Source of the DNA: Lonicera japonica
Lineage: Eukaryota > Streptophyta > Magnoliopsida > Dipsacales > Caprifoliaceae
Reading direction: 5' to 3'
NCBI GenBank assembly: GCA_021464415.1
Contig: CM038467.1
Span: forward strand, 52,991,309-53,055,308
Length of the DNA: 64,000 nt
Position 1 is the stretch's first letter. Each line of letters begins with the position of its first letter. Of this stretch, positions 22,801 to 35,022 are shown one piece after another. The translations under genes were made by a program, and so were the position numbers. The notes beneath the pieces are model-generated. The model saw only the letters and a program-made list of their open reading frames with translations. It made no database searches and was not told the DNA's origin.

Positions 22801-25800
22801 TTTTTTTTGTTTTATATAAGTTTTTAGTAAAATTAAGTTGATAAATGGTATTCCCTCTAGTAATGAAACTTTAAAAATAAATTTGTCGCTTACAAACGGG
22901 AAAAGGGTGAACACAAAAGGGAAAAGAACATGGAACACGCTTGAACCCAAGATATGTTAAAAAATATGCAAAATAACCAATCAAAATATACTTTACAATC
23001 TTACATTCGCTGGGTTTAACATATAGATTAAGATGACGAGATAGGATAACTGTCTCATGTTTAATTTCTCCAGGATTGGATATTTTGTCGATTATATTAT
23101 TTATCCCACAAAAATTTCTTATTCCACCAAGCCAGGGATTAACGAATCATATCTTAGAGGTGAGATTGTTTTTTCCTATCTGAAGGTAATTAAATAATCC
23201 TATCCGACATCAAACATGAGATAGGACAACTTTATTCCATCCTATTCTCTTATCCTACATGAGATAGAATAACTTTACGGTCTAAAACAAGTGTAGTGAT
23301 ATAGTAAAATGGTACAAGTTGTATGATGGAACAACGATAAGTATACCTAAGTTTTAACATTATCAAGAAATTAAAACTTTAAGAAAATGTAAAAATTACA
23401 TAATTTTCTCAGAGGGTTACCAAGGAAGCCAGGAAGCCGAGATAAAAAATGAGATGCCCCAACATCTGGAAATAATCCTATTGATGCTTCCGGCATGGCA
23501 AATACCTGTACAAGTTTATATAAAATAAAGAATGTCTTAATTAGTCAAGTTGATGTATAGCGATAACATGCGCGCATATTTTGCTATGTTGTACTCACTG
23601 GCATATAAGTTGGGTCCGGGTACCGACAGGACCCACTGGTCAACACACCTTTGTGTCACATGTGGATTTTATCTTAAAAATCTCGTTAATATGTGGTGAC
23701 ACTACTGTACTTGTCAACTTTTTTTGAGTTATACATTTTCCGATTTGGGATTAATGGTTTGAATCATATATCCATTCTCAATAAAATTTGTGTATATAGA
23801 TATATTACTTCATAAAGTTTTTAATTAATAAATATCTTATTATTATTTATTTTTTTACAAGTTACTCAAATATAGAAATTGTTTCATCTTTATGTTAAAT
23901 CTTGAGAAATAAAGTATAAAACACTACAAAAAAGAAAAAAAAATCAAGCTAAAGTTCATCAATTCATGATAAACTAACTTAATTAACTCATAGTTATTTA
24001 AAAGAACATTTAACTAAGTTAATCTCTCCCGAATTAATTAAGATTATTAATTAAAAAAAAAGTAAATACATACAGTGTTTTCTGTAACAATTCGAAATCT
24101 TGCATGCATGGATATTCCAGCACCTCCTCCCATTACAATTCCATTTATGAGTGCAACCTACAATTTATAAATTAAGAACAGCCGCCCCAAGTAGAATATA
24201 TTAATTAAAAAAATACAATAAATTAAAGCATACACATATATATAGAGTTCATTTTTCATACTGATCAAGTTCGTACTGATAAGGACCTTTAGCGACAACT
24301 TTCCTAAAACATTGTGGAAATCTTTTAGTGACAAAAAATTGTCGCTAAAGGTCGGATTTGTATGAGAAATTTTCTCTATATATATAACAACAAATTAAAA
24401 TATATAGTATACATGATTAATGTCTAATTAAAGAAATATATCTCACCACCGGCTTTTTATATGTTCCAAGTAAGTAGTCTAAAGTAAGTTGCTTTCTGTA
24501 AAAACTTGCACCAAAAGTCCAGTGCCCTATTTCGTTCATGAATTTATGTGAGCTTTACATAAAAATAGGTATGTATTTTGTGTCATTCGCGAAACATAAA
24601 ATAAAGAACAAAGGAAGAATCATATGTGTAAGAGAGTTTTACACATAAATTATACACATATCTATTTATGCTCCAATAATATTTATGTGTAAAATTGAAA
24701 TGAATCAATGAAAATCACACAAATGGAATGTATCATAATCACAATGGATCTTATTTTGTAACTCTTGATGATTAGATTTCAAATATATAAATTATATTAA
24801 AAACTAATTTTTAGATCTTTAATTATATCATTTTAAAGTTTTTGTAAAAAATTAAGGAGAGAGAAAGACGACGTGAATGTGTAAATTGGGTTTATATTTT
24901 ATACAACACTTTTACACAAATCCTAGGCGTCAAAGGTTCTTGAAAGATTGCTGAAGAACACTTTTTACAAAGACGTACGGGTAAATTTTATACAAATCAA
25001 AATTATACAAGACAATTTGAAATGCTCTGTAAGATATGTTAGAGCATCTCCAACAATAGTGTATATCATTGTTTTGTGTATAATTTACACAAATTGTCTA
25101 CATTGGTCTTTTAAATTTGCATTCGTGTAAAATAGATGTGTAAAATACACTCCAAGTTTACATCGTCACTTCAACTTTTCTCTCTCAATTTCTTTTTTTA
25201 TAAAACTTTAATAAGTATTAACTTTTAATATAATATATATACATATATATATTTGATATCTACTTAATAGGACCAAGAAATCAAGATCCATTATCATTAT
25301 AAGATTACAAATACATAAATTCCAAAAAATAATAACAATAATTGCACAAAATGATATCAAATATGCGTCGACATCTCATTGGTTTATTCAAATTTTACAC
25401 AAAAGTACCAATAGAACATTTTTTTAAAACTTTAAAATTTGTTTAAAAGTAGCTTTACACAGAATTTACACAATAATTTTTACACTATGGTTAGAAATGT
25501 TCTTAGGTATTTTTTTAATTTGCTAATATAAAAATGGGAAATTTAAAAAAAATAGAAAAGAAGAATGAGGAAGAACATAGGAAAAAAAATGAAAAAATGT
25601 GAGCCATTAATGTTTTTGTACGCCTGGATTTGATTTAACGGGCGAAGGAAAGGGTAAGATACGGACGGGGAATTAAATCTGTATTTTTTACACTTTAGCT
25701 TCTTGAAGTTTGCTTCAATTGTCAATTTTGTCCTTGAAACTTTCGTCCCTAAAATTCATTTTTCAAATTTTCTCACTCCAATAGTTTTACAACGCTTCAC

Positions 25801-28800
25801 TTTAGTACTTTGCTTCCCTTTCTGTCAATTAAATGAACGAAGCACGCTCTCTAGGATGGGAAAGTGCATTGAAGGACCAAAGTAAAGAACTATGAAAACA
25901 TTGGTGTGTGAAAAATCATAAAAGAAAACTTGAGGATGAAAGTGACAATTAAAACAAATTTCAAGGAGCTAAACTGTTGAAAACTACATCAATCTTTTTT
26001 TTTTTTCAACGTAGTACATGAATTACAAGCCCTGTGTAAAATAAACTAAACTTAGCTAATTTGTCGGTGTAAATAAAAGCTCTGTAAATTTACGAAAATG
26101 TCGATTCTAATATCTACCAAAACATATATATATATATATATGAAAATTTTTAAGTAAAGACTTTAATTTAAGAATTTTATTTACGGACCAAGTCATTTGG
26201 CACGCTTCCCGATAAATTTTTTTGATGAAATTTTGTGTGGTTGCTTTCATCATGTGTAGAATATCTCCATCAAATTTTATCAAAAAATTCAAACGGGAAG
26301 TAGGTTAACCACATGATTGAAAAATATTAGTCCAGAAATAGATATATAAAATCCAATATTTTTTCAATCCTATAGTTAACCTACTTCCCGATTGAAATTT
26401 TTATAAAATTTGGTGGAAATGTTCTACAAATGATGAAAAAATGTCCCCACCAAATTTCATCAAAAAAATTCATCGAAAAGCGTGCTAAATAACTTGATAA
26501 ATTAAGATCTTTAATTACATGAAATGCACCCATATATATTATTTTTGTTTGGGTTTGAGTTTGACTATTCCTATAGATCGAGTATTCAACGCATCATTTA
26601 AGATCCTTTGTAAATTGAATAATTTTATTTTTTTTAAAATATTGGAGTACAATATTTAGGAGTACTAATTGGAGTAAAGTATTAATTCCCTCGCTGCACA
26701 AAAAATGTAAATGTTAAAATTATAAATCTTACATCTGGTTGAGGCGTTTATATTGATAAACAAGCACCTTATTCCATCTTTTATTAATTAATTTTAGTTG
26801 GATGTTCTCAATTATAAAAATAAATAACAAAAAATGAATCATTACCTGTAATCATACAACAAATAGCATCTTTGACATCTCCGCCAGCACAAAATGCCTT
26901 CCCATTTCCCTAATACAAGGAGAAATTAAGCCATATAAGATAAAGGAAGAGATTTCGACCTTCTTCAATCTAATTTAGAAAGGAAAGATCTTTTGTTTTA
27001 TAAATGGTGCGAGTTCAACTATTTTTTACAGTGGCTCGGTTTTCAAATTTCAGCTTAGGATTTTGCTTTCCTCTTAAAGAGTCCAAAGGGTACATGTTGG
27101 CGAAGAAAATAAGATACTAAAAAAATGGTCCATATGGACAGTCTGAACCAGATCTAAACTCATATATATATATAAATTAATGTATTATTGAATCTTTAGT
27201 TTTTTCAGTGAGATATTTCTCCGACCAAGATCTAAAAATTTCTATGAATCCTGAAGCTAATAATTTAGTAATTTTGGATTGTCTTAATCACTATATGTAT
27301 TTACATTGCTATTAGCTACTATTGACATATGATTTAATTTATTAAGTAGTTCTTGCTTACTAAGTCTATCAATGTTCCATTCATACATCTTGTTGGATGA
27401 AACTGAGAATTGGTTGCTCAAATTCCTTTCTTCGAATTGTAAATTCGGAGGAGTAAGTTTTGAATACCAATTCTTTGTTATAATAATAAGGTTTGGTTTA
27501 CTAAAGCTTAATTTATTAAATTACTTTTCAGTTATAATTAAGGAAGATGACAATTTTGAACAGTAAAAATTGAAATTACTATTCATGAATAGTATCCGTA
27601 AATATTACCCGCTAGCACTATTCATCAACAGTGAAAAGTACTTTTACTATTCATGACAAGCCACTACTTATGTACGGTAAAAGAATTCTTACTATTCACA
27701 TTTATTCAAAAATAGTAAAACTCGCGTGATTTTACGGTTCGACTTCAAATTCAGTTATAAAAGGAGAAGGCGGCTAGGATATTATATATATATATATGCA
27801 AACATCTTCCAATATTTATTGAACAAATACGTACCTTTAGAATCACAAAATTTACCGAGGGATCATTCTCATATACCTCCAACTTCTTTAACATCTGACA
27901 AACCTATGAGCAAAATTATTTGGTTTGCTCAGTAGAATACATACTAACTAGTTTAATTGAAACACTCCTTTTTTACAATATTTTATTTGTGAGTGCGCGA
28001 TTATCAACTTTTATATCAGGTACATTGACATGCTGTACATTTTGAGAATGTGCAATTCATCAAAATACTTGATAAGTGGTGGATAAGACATGTAAAATTT
28101 TATTTTCCCATTTCTTTTTATGAAACTACATAAATTGTTTTCTTATCAAAAGTAATAATTAATAAATGCGGCCAAATAATATAAATCATTTTCTTACATA
28201 TATTTGAGATTACAAATAAAGGAGAATAATACTAAACAAAAATGATATTGACATATATATATATATATATTATAGAGTAGCAAAATGTTTGGACTATGAT
28301 TCAACTGTCCATTTTTTAATATATATATATATATATGAGATTATGATTGTTTTCAAATTGATCAATTGGTATTTTTAACATTATGTAAACATAACTAAAG
28401 TATTAAATTATTAGCTCAATGTCTAAAAATGTGGTAATTTAGATAAAATACCCCCAATATTTTTACGACGGTCCGTACGGACCGATCCTTTTTAGGACGG
28501 TTTTGCGTCATAAAAAATACCCCCAATATTTTTATGATGAAAAAGCATTGTAAAAAGGTCCAGTTCGTATCAAAAACGGATTCTATGTATATATATATGA
28601 GATTATGATTGTTTTCCCATATGGTTGATGAAAAGTACTTCTGTCCAGGAAAATACCTCAGTAGATAGGTCCAAGTACTTCATTCTACTTAAACTTGTAC
28701 ATAATTATAAACACCAGCTCTCGGATCACTCATGCCAAAAGTCACGAGTTCGAATTATGCATTTAGTATTATATATTTTGTAGTAATTAATTTTTAATTT

Positions 28801-31800
28801 GAGATGGATAATTTAATAATTTTATGTATATACCGAAATTTATCATTCGTACTTAATATATAGTATAGATAGATATAAATAAAACTAAATTTGTTAGGGA
28901 ATAGTATTACAGTACGAAAAAGAAATAATTACTATTTTAGCACACACACCATCTCATATTTGAGGCTGTTGAATTTTTGGGGTCGATTTAGAATTACTTT
29001 TCTCACACCCAACCCTTCTTCAAAAATTACCTGTTGATCGATTCAATTAAATAAAGCATGATTAGATACATACATAATAATGGAGTAGAGTTCAAATTGC
29101 AATAGTAAACGTGGTACTTTTAAATGATCAGAAAATGAGACATTGGGGCTTGAGTTTAAGTGGTTAAATCCCATCCCATCCCTCCCCCACCCCACCCCAT
29201 CCTCCCTTCTCTCTTTCTCAAACTGCCTAGATGTACCCATGGCTTGAATAAAATAATCCAAAAAATATCTCCTCCATAATGATATTCAAGCCGAGGACAC
29301 ATTGATATTCCATGTTGTATGGAGGATTTCATCCACAATTTACTTTAGCTATAAAGATAATTTTCAATCTTTGCCCACCAAATAGAAACACAACTTTTTT
29401 GAATGGTGAATTATATCCCTACAGGGGCAGAAGGAAAGGTAAACAAAACTGCTCCCCTTAAATTTTTAGATCAATTGCTATTTCACCCCTAAAATTTGAA
29501 TATATATTGAAATTACTAAATTAGTTAGGTTTGCCCCTTCTTTAGCTTAAAAGTTTACTGTTAGTATTAATTTTGGCCCTCTAATTTTAAACAAAAATAG
29601 TATTATTACTAAATTTTCTTCTTTAATTCCCATAAAGTGACATTACTATTAAACTTGACCCCCCTTAAAAAAAATAAAAAAATAAAAAAATAAATTTTCT
29701 AACTCCACACCTACCTTTATCACAATCTTTTATTTCTTGCCCACTATCATAAATTTTTACTCAAATCTACATCTTTAATTGCATACCCTGTAGTGCATAA
29801 GTAGAATTGTACTAAAATTTATATCTTCAGATAGGGTGCAAAAACATATTTTCAATAAAATTGTAACAATTGTTGCTTATGGATTTATCACACAAACAAA
29901 TTTACATTAAAATTTATGTCATCAGTTGCTTAGGGATTCAATCCAAAAACATATTTCCGATGCGTATGTCAAAGTTCCGGTAGTAAATACCGAATTTAGT
30001 GGAAAAACAGATTTCGATCAACATACATGTGTGAGAATCCGCAAATGCGACCCCCGGGTCTCGTCCCCGTTCGTTGGGCGTCTGAAGCGTCGGAAGGGAT
30101 TCCGTAGTTCCATTTGTTGGAGTAATTCATATTGGATGTCCCTACGTCTATTCTAGATGCAAAGGGGTTCGTTCAGAGTCGCCAGTACGTTTTACGAGAA
30201 AACGGACAAAAAGGGGTCGTGTAAGAGGAAAGGCTACATATAAGCCTTTCTTTACACGTTTGTCTACGAAACCAGGATTCTATAGGGTTTGGGAACTATA
30301 TTACGGTTTGGGAAGGTGTTAAGCACCCATTCCGCCCTTTCGGTCTCTAGTGGTCTTATATGTTTATTTTATGTTGAAAAACTTGGATGCTTTTACTGAC
30401 AGTCTACTACGTTTCAAATGAAAAACCCTAATTTCTGGGGAAAAACGGGAAAGGGATAAGAGCCTTTGTGTTCCGAGATCCGATGTTTTTATTATTAAAA
30501 GATGTAAATGCAAATGACAAAACCTTTTATTTTGAAAGAGTATCCCGTATTATTTCCTCAGATAATGACGGTTTTCTCGTGTTGTGATTACTTTTGTAAA
30601 AGTTCGGATTTTGTATTGGAACTAATTTAATGTGGAATCAGAACTCTTGAGGAGAGTTATCAGACACGTCGCAGTCTATAGAGAAGACAGGATATGTTGA
30701 TTTTAATTCCTAGATAAGTCTTATCAGTTCGAGTTTTAAAAACAGAATTTTATCCGGACGATAGTCTACTTATTCTTCTGGTTTTGCAAATGGTTTTATC
30801 AGGGTCTTTTGTTTTGAAACGGTAGACTGCTTTGTAACTTGGCAATAAGTTTATTCAAATAAAACATGGACAAAACAACAGAAATAAAACAAGTACACAG
30901 ATAAACCTGATTTTCGAGCGCGTTAGAAATCTAGCACAACCATGTTGCCACTTCGCTTACCAGGACGGGGATCGACCTTCTTCAGATATTTCCGAGAATT
31001 CGATTCCCGAGACTGGACACGTCGAGTGTCGAGAATAGATTCGACTCTTCAGAAATAAGACGATAATCGAAAATGCTTGTTGCTATTTTCTGCACTGTTT
31101 TGGCGATTTTTCTTGTTGTTTTCAGCTCTAATCTTGCTTTGATATTTCTGTCTAGAACCCATGGGGGTGCTGGCCTATTTATAGTGTCGAAAGGGCATAT
31201 GTCGCGCGACATTTGGGTGTATGTCGCGCGACAATCTTGACTGTCGCGCGACATTCTACTTTAATGATGATTCTGACTCACTGATGAGTCAGAAAGTGGA
31301 GTGGTGGGGTGTTTGTCGCGCGACATGTCCCCATAAAGTTAGGATTGTCGCACGACAATCCTGTGTATGTCGCGCGACAATCTTGAATGTCGTGCGACAT
31401 TTCACTTTAAAATATGTTTGTTTGGCCAACAAACGCTTCCAGGACAGTCTCGGGTGTTCGGGTGGATCCCGGATTCCCGAAACAGCAGTTTTCAAAGGTC
31501 GTTAGGGTTCTTGCGGGGGTCACGGATCGGGGTGTCTACAACATGTTTACCCTATCTTCTGGAACGTGCTACCAGTAACCCTTTTCTTTTCTTTTTTTCA
31601 GAAGCTACCATCAACCTTTTGTATTCACTTGCTTGCCTTAAATTTATTCTTTCGAAAAATTTCTCAGAGTTTAACGGAAAGGGGAGAGTGTGCCCTTGGT
31701 GAAAATAAAAAATGTTGTATTCTTCGGGTTACACAATGAAAATGAAAATGAAAAGAAGACGAAAACGACAAACTAGTAACAAACATAAGATCTAGAGGCT

Positions 31801-31989
31801 ATTTCACCCATTGCCAATTAGTTTTAAGTTGGATGTTTCGAACTCTAATAAAAATGAAATGAAAATAATGATGATTACTAATACAACAACGAAAAACATG
31901 TAACACACATATGAATGAAGTGAAAAATGATGATATTAAAAGGGAGTAATATGTACCTGGTTAGGTTCCCTTTCTATGGAAATAGCCAT
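16827..31989 (-). CDS. CHY1-like: 3-hydroxyisobutyryl-CoA hydrolase, CHY1-like, peroxisomal
   Basis: Fourteen exons (minus): 31957-31989, 28950-29030, 27835-27903, 26846-26909, 24447-24526, 24074-24157, 23421-23505, 22614-22699, 18569-18699, 18139-18199, 17717-17815, 17511-17612, 17215-17256, 16827-16964. Every junction is GT-AG and phases match, giving 1155 nt (384 residues plus TAG) without an internal stop, close to the usual length of plant CHY1 proteins. It is a crotonase-fold enzyme: VILNRPQ (residues 24-30), AFCAGGDV (66-73), oxyanion loop MGGGAG (118-123), then PEASIGLFPDVG with the likely catalytic Glu143 and Asp151. In this family the enzyme releases free 3-hydroxyisobutyrate from its CoA ester in valine breakdown. 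The C-terminal SRL is a peroxisomal PTS1. The ATG at 31989 is the first after a TATA box (32089-32100). Expression is not shown by sequence alone. Confidence 0.95.
19414..20852. repeat. 240-bp tandem duplication in intron 8, second copy split by a hAT
   Basis: Unit A is 19414-19653, starting ATGAGTTGTTATTGTC. Unit B starts at 19654 with ATGAGTTGTCATGATC, is interrupted by the hAT element plus its 8-bp duplication, and resumes at about 20719-20852. Removing the insert gives about 242 bp. Shared internal blocks include TTAATATGTGTCTTTA and AAGATTATCGTTGTTATA-like segments. Confidence 0.75.
19762..20710. mobile_element. non-autonomous hAT element
   Basis: A 949-bp element between perfect 8-bp duplications ACATATTT (19754-19761 and 20711-20718). 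Its ends are TAGGGTGTAAATGGAT and, inverted, TAGGGGTGTAAACGGAT. The 8-bp duplication and TAGGG-TGTAAA ends are typical of plant hAT elements. No transposase is encoded. It lies in intron 8 of the hydrolase gene. Confidence 0.9.
21351..22551. mobile_element. non-autonomous Mutator-like element with long terminal inverted repeats
   Basis: A 1201-bp element between perfect 9-bp duplications TAAATTTAA (21342-21350, 22552-22560). Ends are GGATTAATTGCACTTTGCCC and, inverted, GGCTTAATTACACTTTGCCC. The inverted arms extend about 300 bp each, including the CACCATCTCCGGCCACC and CTCTCCACTTTTCTCTC blocks. No transposase is seen. It lies 62 bp from exon 8 of the hydrolase gene. Confidence 0.88.
22950..23290. 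repeat. inverted-repeat segment in intron 7
   Basis: Contains GAGATAGGATAACTGTCTCATG and several CATGAGATAG-type motifs in both orientations, suggesting a decayed small inverted-repeat element. Ends not defined. Confidence 0.3.
24241..24380. repeat. small foldback element with 15-bp perfect stem
   Basis: Arms GACCTTTAGCGACAA (24284-24298) and TTGTCGCTAAAGGTC (24339-24353) are perfect inverses. Outer arms TATAGAG and CTCTATA lie at the ends. It is in intron 5. Confidence 0.65.
25042..25502. mobile_element. PIF/Harbinger-type MITE
   Basis: A 461-bp element with ends GAGCATCTCCAACAATAGTG and, inverted, GAACATTTCTAACCATAGTG, flanked by TTA on both sides (25039-25041, 25503-25505). The 3-bp TTA duplication and GAGCATCTCCAAC terminus are common for plant Harbinger MITEs. 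It lies in intron 4 and encodes nothing. Confidence 0.72.
26189..26496. repeat. foldback MITE, whole length palindromic
   Basis: Outer arms CAAGTCATTTGGCACGCTT and, inverted, CAAGTTATTTAGCACGCTT; inner arms GGGAAGTAGGTTAAC (about 26296-26310) and GTTAACCTACTTCCC. The 308 bp can fold almost end to end. Located in intron 4. Confidence 0.7.
27560..27720. repeat. ACTATTCATGAATAGT-type inverted-repeat segment
   Basis: Several inverted ACTATTCA/TGAATAGT and TTTTACTATTCAT motifs in intron 3 next to exon 3; looks like a decayed MITE. No coding content. Confidence 0.35.
28245..28620. repeat. AT-repeat-rich segment with perfect 16-bp palindrome
   Basis: In intron 2: runs of (TA)n near 28252-28270 and 28320-28336, a duplicated ATACCCCCAATATTTTTA block (about 28448 and 28518), and the perfect palindrome CGGTCCGTACGGACCG at 28469-28484. 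Confidence 0.45.
30030..31540 (-). mobile_element. solo LTR (element-1 family) in intron 1
   Basis: A 1511-bp LTR starting TGTGAGAATCC and ending GTGTCTACA, flanked by a perfect 5-bp duplication ACATG (30025-30029, 31541-31545). It carries seven palindrome copies (31200-31400) and a minus-strand TATA box at about 31176-31184. Its own transcription direction is the same as the hydrolase gene's, about 420 bp downstream of exon 1. Confidence 0.95.
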
Positions 31990-32088
31990 GGAGTTGAGTG
32001 AGTGAGTTTGAGCACAAGCTATATATCCAATCTGTGTAAACTATATAATGTCTTTCGAATCAATGCAAGAAAGCCAGAAGATTCTTGG

Positions 32089-32100
32089 CTATTTATATAC
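32089..32100 (-). promoter_or_regulatory. TATA box of the hydrolase gene
   Basis: The minus strand reads GTATATAAATAG about 100 bp upstream of the ATG at 31989. No ATG occurs between the box and the start codon, which supports that start. Confidence 0.65.
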
Positions 32101-32842
32101 GAAAGCACACCATTAGGCTATATTTCCAGTTTTCTTCAATGGGGTGCAATATCAGAAATAAACGAATGATTTTCTGTTTTAATAAAATTTTGGAAGCAAT
32201 TGGGTATAAAGGCTCATTCCAATAATAACATAATTGTAAATGACAATTATAAATTAATTAGCACAGTAAATTAAGGACACTACACAAAAAATACACTAAT
32301 GTCTCTTCCTTATTTAACTAATAACATAATAACCCTAATATAACGTACATCTCAAATCTCCAAAAAAACACTTAGCACCGATCCCGATAAAAAATTTCAA
32401 AAACCAAACAATCTTATTTCCCAAGAAATCCACAATGGTTGATCATCAACATTGAAGATGACGCAAGAAATCATTTCGATTATCAACTCCGATTCATTGT
32501 CCAGTTATTTATTCATAGAAGTACCTTCGACCATGTTTTAGCACTTTTGATTACTCTCAATCTTTAATATGTTTCTTCCAGTGTGAAAATTATATATATA
32601 TTGCTTCAAATATTTATATTTCTCCATCTGAATCTATTTAAACATTAATTAATTATGTAACTGTTTTTGAACGTTTTGGATTAAGTAATTTTAAACTCGG
32701 TTTATGATACGAGGCACTAATTTGTTTGAGTACCTTTTGGTTACTTATTTTTTCTCTACTGTGATTCCATTTTCTGTTTGTTAAATTTCATCGATAATCT
32801 GCCGTTAAAATTGTATTAGCACTAATTGTCAAACACTAGAAT

Positions 32843-33340
32843 GGTGCTAAAAAGGTTTTAGCACTAATAGCCCAGCAGAGAATTACTAAATTAAAGGTAC
32901 TAAAATAGATTTAGTAACAATAGCCCAACAGAGAACAACTAAATTTAAGGTGCTAAAATAGATTTAGCACCAATTGCTCAGAATAGAATAACTAATTACA
33001 TGGTGTTAAAACTTTTTAAGCACTAATTGTCCAACATTATAATGGTGCTAAAAAAGTTTTAGCACCAATAGCAAACAGAAAACAACTAAATTCAAGTTAT
33101 TAAAATAGATTAAACACAAATTGTCCAGAACATAATAATTAATCACATGGTGTTAAAACAATTTTCATACCAATTGTTCAACACTAAAATAGTGCTAAAA
33201 AGGCTTTAGCACCATAAGTGAACACAAATAACTAAACTGAATGTGCTAAAGTAGTTTTAGCAGCAAATGTCCACAAAGATAACTAAACAGAAGGTGTTAA
33301 AAACATTTTTAGCACTACATGTCCACACAGATAATAATTA
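32843..33340. repeat. minisatellite, about ten units of 41-54 bp
   Basis: Units begin with GGTGCTAAAA or a variant at about 32843, 32895, 32949, 33002, 33043, 33096, 33149, 33191, 33242 and 33293. Many contain an inverted pair such as GGTGCTAAAA...TTTAGCACC. It lies about 0.75-1.25 kb upstream of the hydrolase promoter. Confidence 0.8.
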
Positions 33341-35022
33341 AGACCGTGTAGAGAATTCTAGAGAGAGAAAATTTCGATCGTGTAGTTTTGTAGGAAAGAG
33401 TGCACTGTTCATGAAAAGGTTTACATTAGGGATATATTTGTCCATCAACATTTATCATTTTCTTTAAAATATTTTTTATTATGAAAAATGTCCTTATTGT
33501 AAAATCAAATTATAAAATTAAAACTGCTTCTCTTTATTAAACACGAGTCCATCATTAAAGTCATAAAACATTATGGAGCGAGGCACTAGAGCCAATTATC
33601 TCAAAATTTTGTACATATAATATCAGTATATAACAAGTATATCATTATCTCCACAAAATTTCAACAAAAACTTCGAACCAGAAGTGTGAGTAGTTATAAT
33701 TTTGCATGTATGTTCATTTTTCCTACATTGAAATTGTAGATGATCATCTCACTAACTTTTAAACTAAATCTTCTGATGAAATCTTTTGAAAAAGATCAAC
33801 TCATTATAGATATGATGTCTAACAAATTTCATAAAAAAAAAATTATTTATTTGTTTCTCCAAACGGACTCCATTCGAAAAAATCAGAGAAATGTTGCAAC
33901 GCAAATGAGGCAAGCAATCACACAACTTTCCATTCATTAATTTTATCAGTAAGGAATTTTAGTTTGAAATTAATTGTGTTTCAACTACTGCAACTTTCCA
34001 TTAAATTTTCCACAACTTATCTATACGCAAGGATCTTTCTCCTTTCTTATATATTTGTTACAACTAATTTTGACCGGCCATTAATTTACGCTATGCTGCT
34101 GCCTCCTCCTTCTTCTTCGATTAATTTTTTATGTGTAATAATTCAAGGAAGTGTTAGGTCTTTAATTGTAACGAGTTCTCTATGGCATTGAAATATTCTG
34201 CGGATTTTTATTTTACGGATTCTTTTATATTTAGTTTGTACAATAAAAGTGAATAGTGCCGCAACACTAGTGGTGCGGTTTGGGTAATCGAACACGTGAC
34301 TTCATTATTCAAATCAAGAGTTATGTCGACTACACTTTTTGCATGTAAAACATAAGACTGCGTTCATTTGAAAAAAATAGACTTTAATTATAATTTTTCT
34401 TTTTTTGAGTAAAAAAATTAAATGGTTATTAAACTTTCGATCTAATACTACGTACTTTGGCCATTATGTCCAATTTGACCCTAAAAAATGATGTATTTGC
34501 GTGGCACATGACTTCGTGTAATGTCTCCTTTTAGTCATATTGCAACAAAATTAAATGACATTTCTCTCTGGTGATTCTCGCCAAATGAAATACTTAAAGT
34601 GTATAAAACATAGCAATATTTTCAACAAATAGCACAACTTGGACCAAAATGATCAAAATAAGCTTAGATGAAGTCACGTGCATTGTGCATGGTTTAATTC
34701 CGTTCAATTTAATTGTCCAATTGGAAGGAATAATCAAAGTGACACTCACTCCAAAGCTAGATGATCAAAGGTGCTTGTTTTAAAATTTGATGGCCAAAAT
34801 GTTATTGGATTAAAAGTTTAATAATCATTAGAACTGTTTATTCTTTTTCTTTTTTCCTAATACAATGATTGTCAAGTAACTAAATACAGTCTTTTAAGTA
34901 CGGACCAGCACTAACATATTTATGATAAAACTTTTTAAAAAATTGCTTTTGTGCCATAGTACTAATTTTGTGAAATATTACATTGCATGCATGGGCGTGT
35001 ACCACTTATATATAAGTTAGTA
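33341..35022. other. no gene seen
   Basis: AT-rich; no recognisable protein. The part near 33590-33860 has CCACAAAATTTCA/TGAAAT inverted motifs resembling the foldback elements. Confidence 0.5.

Noticed and set aside
28000..31950. Missing exon 2 in the hydrolase gene.
   Set aside because: At first no N-terminal NRP exon was apparent, but it is present at 28950-29030 with proper splice sites and phase.
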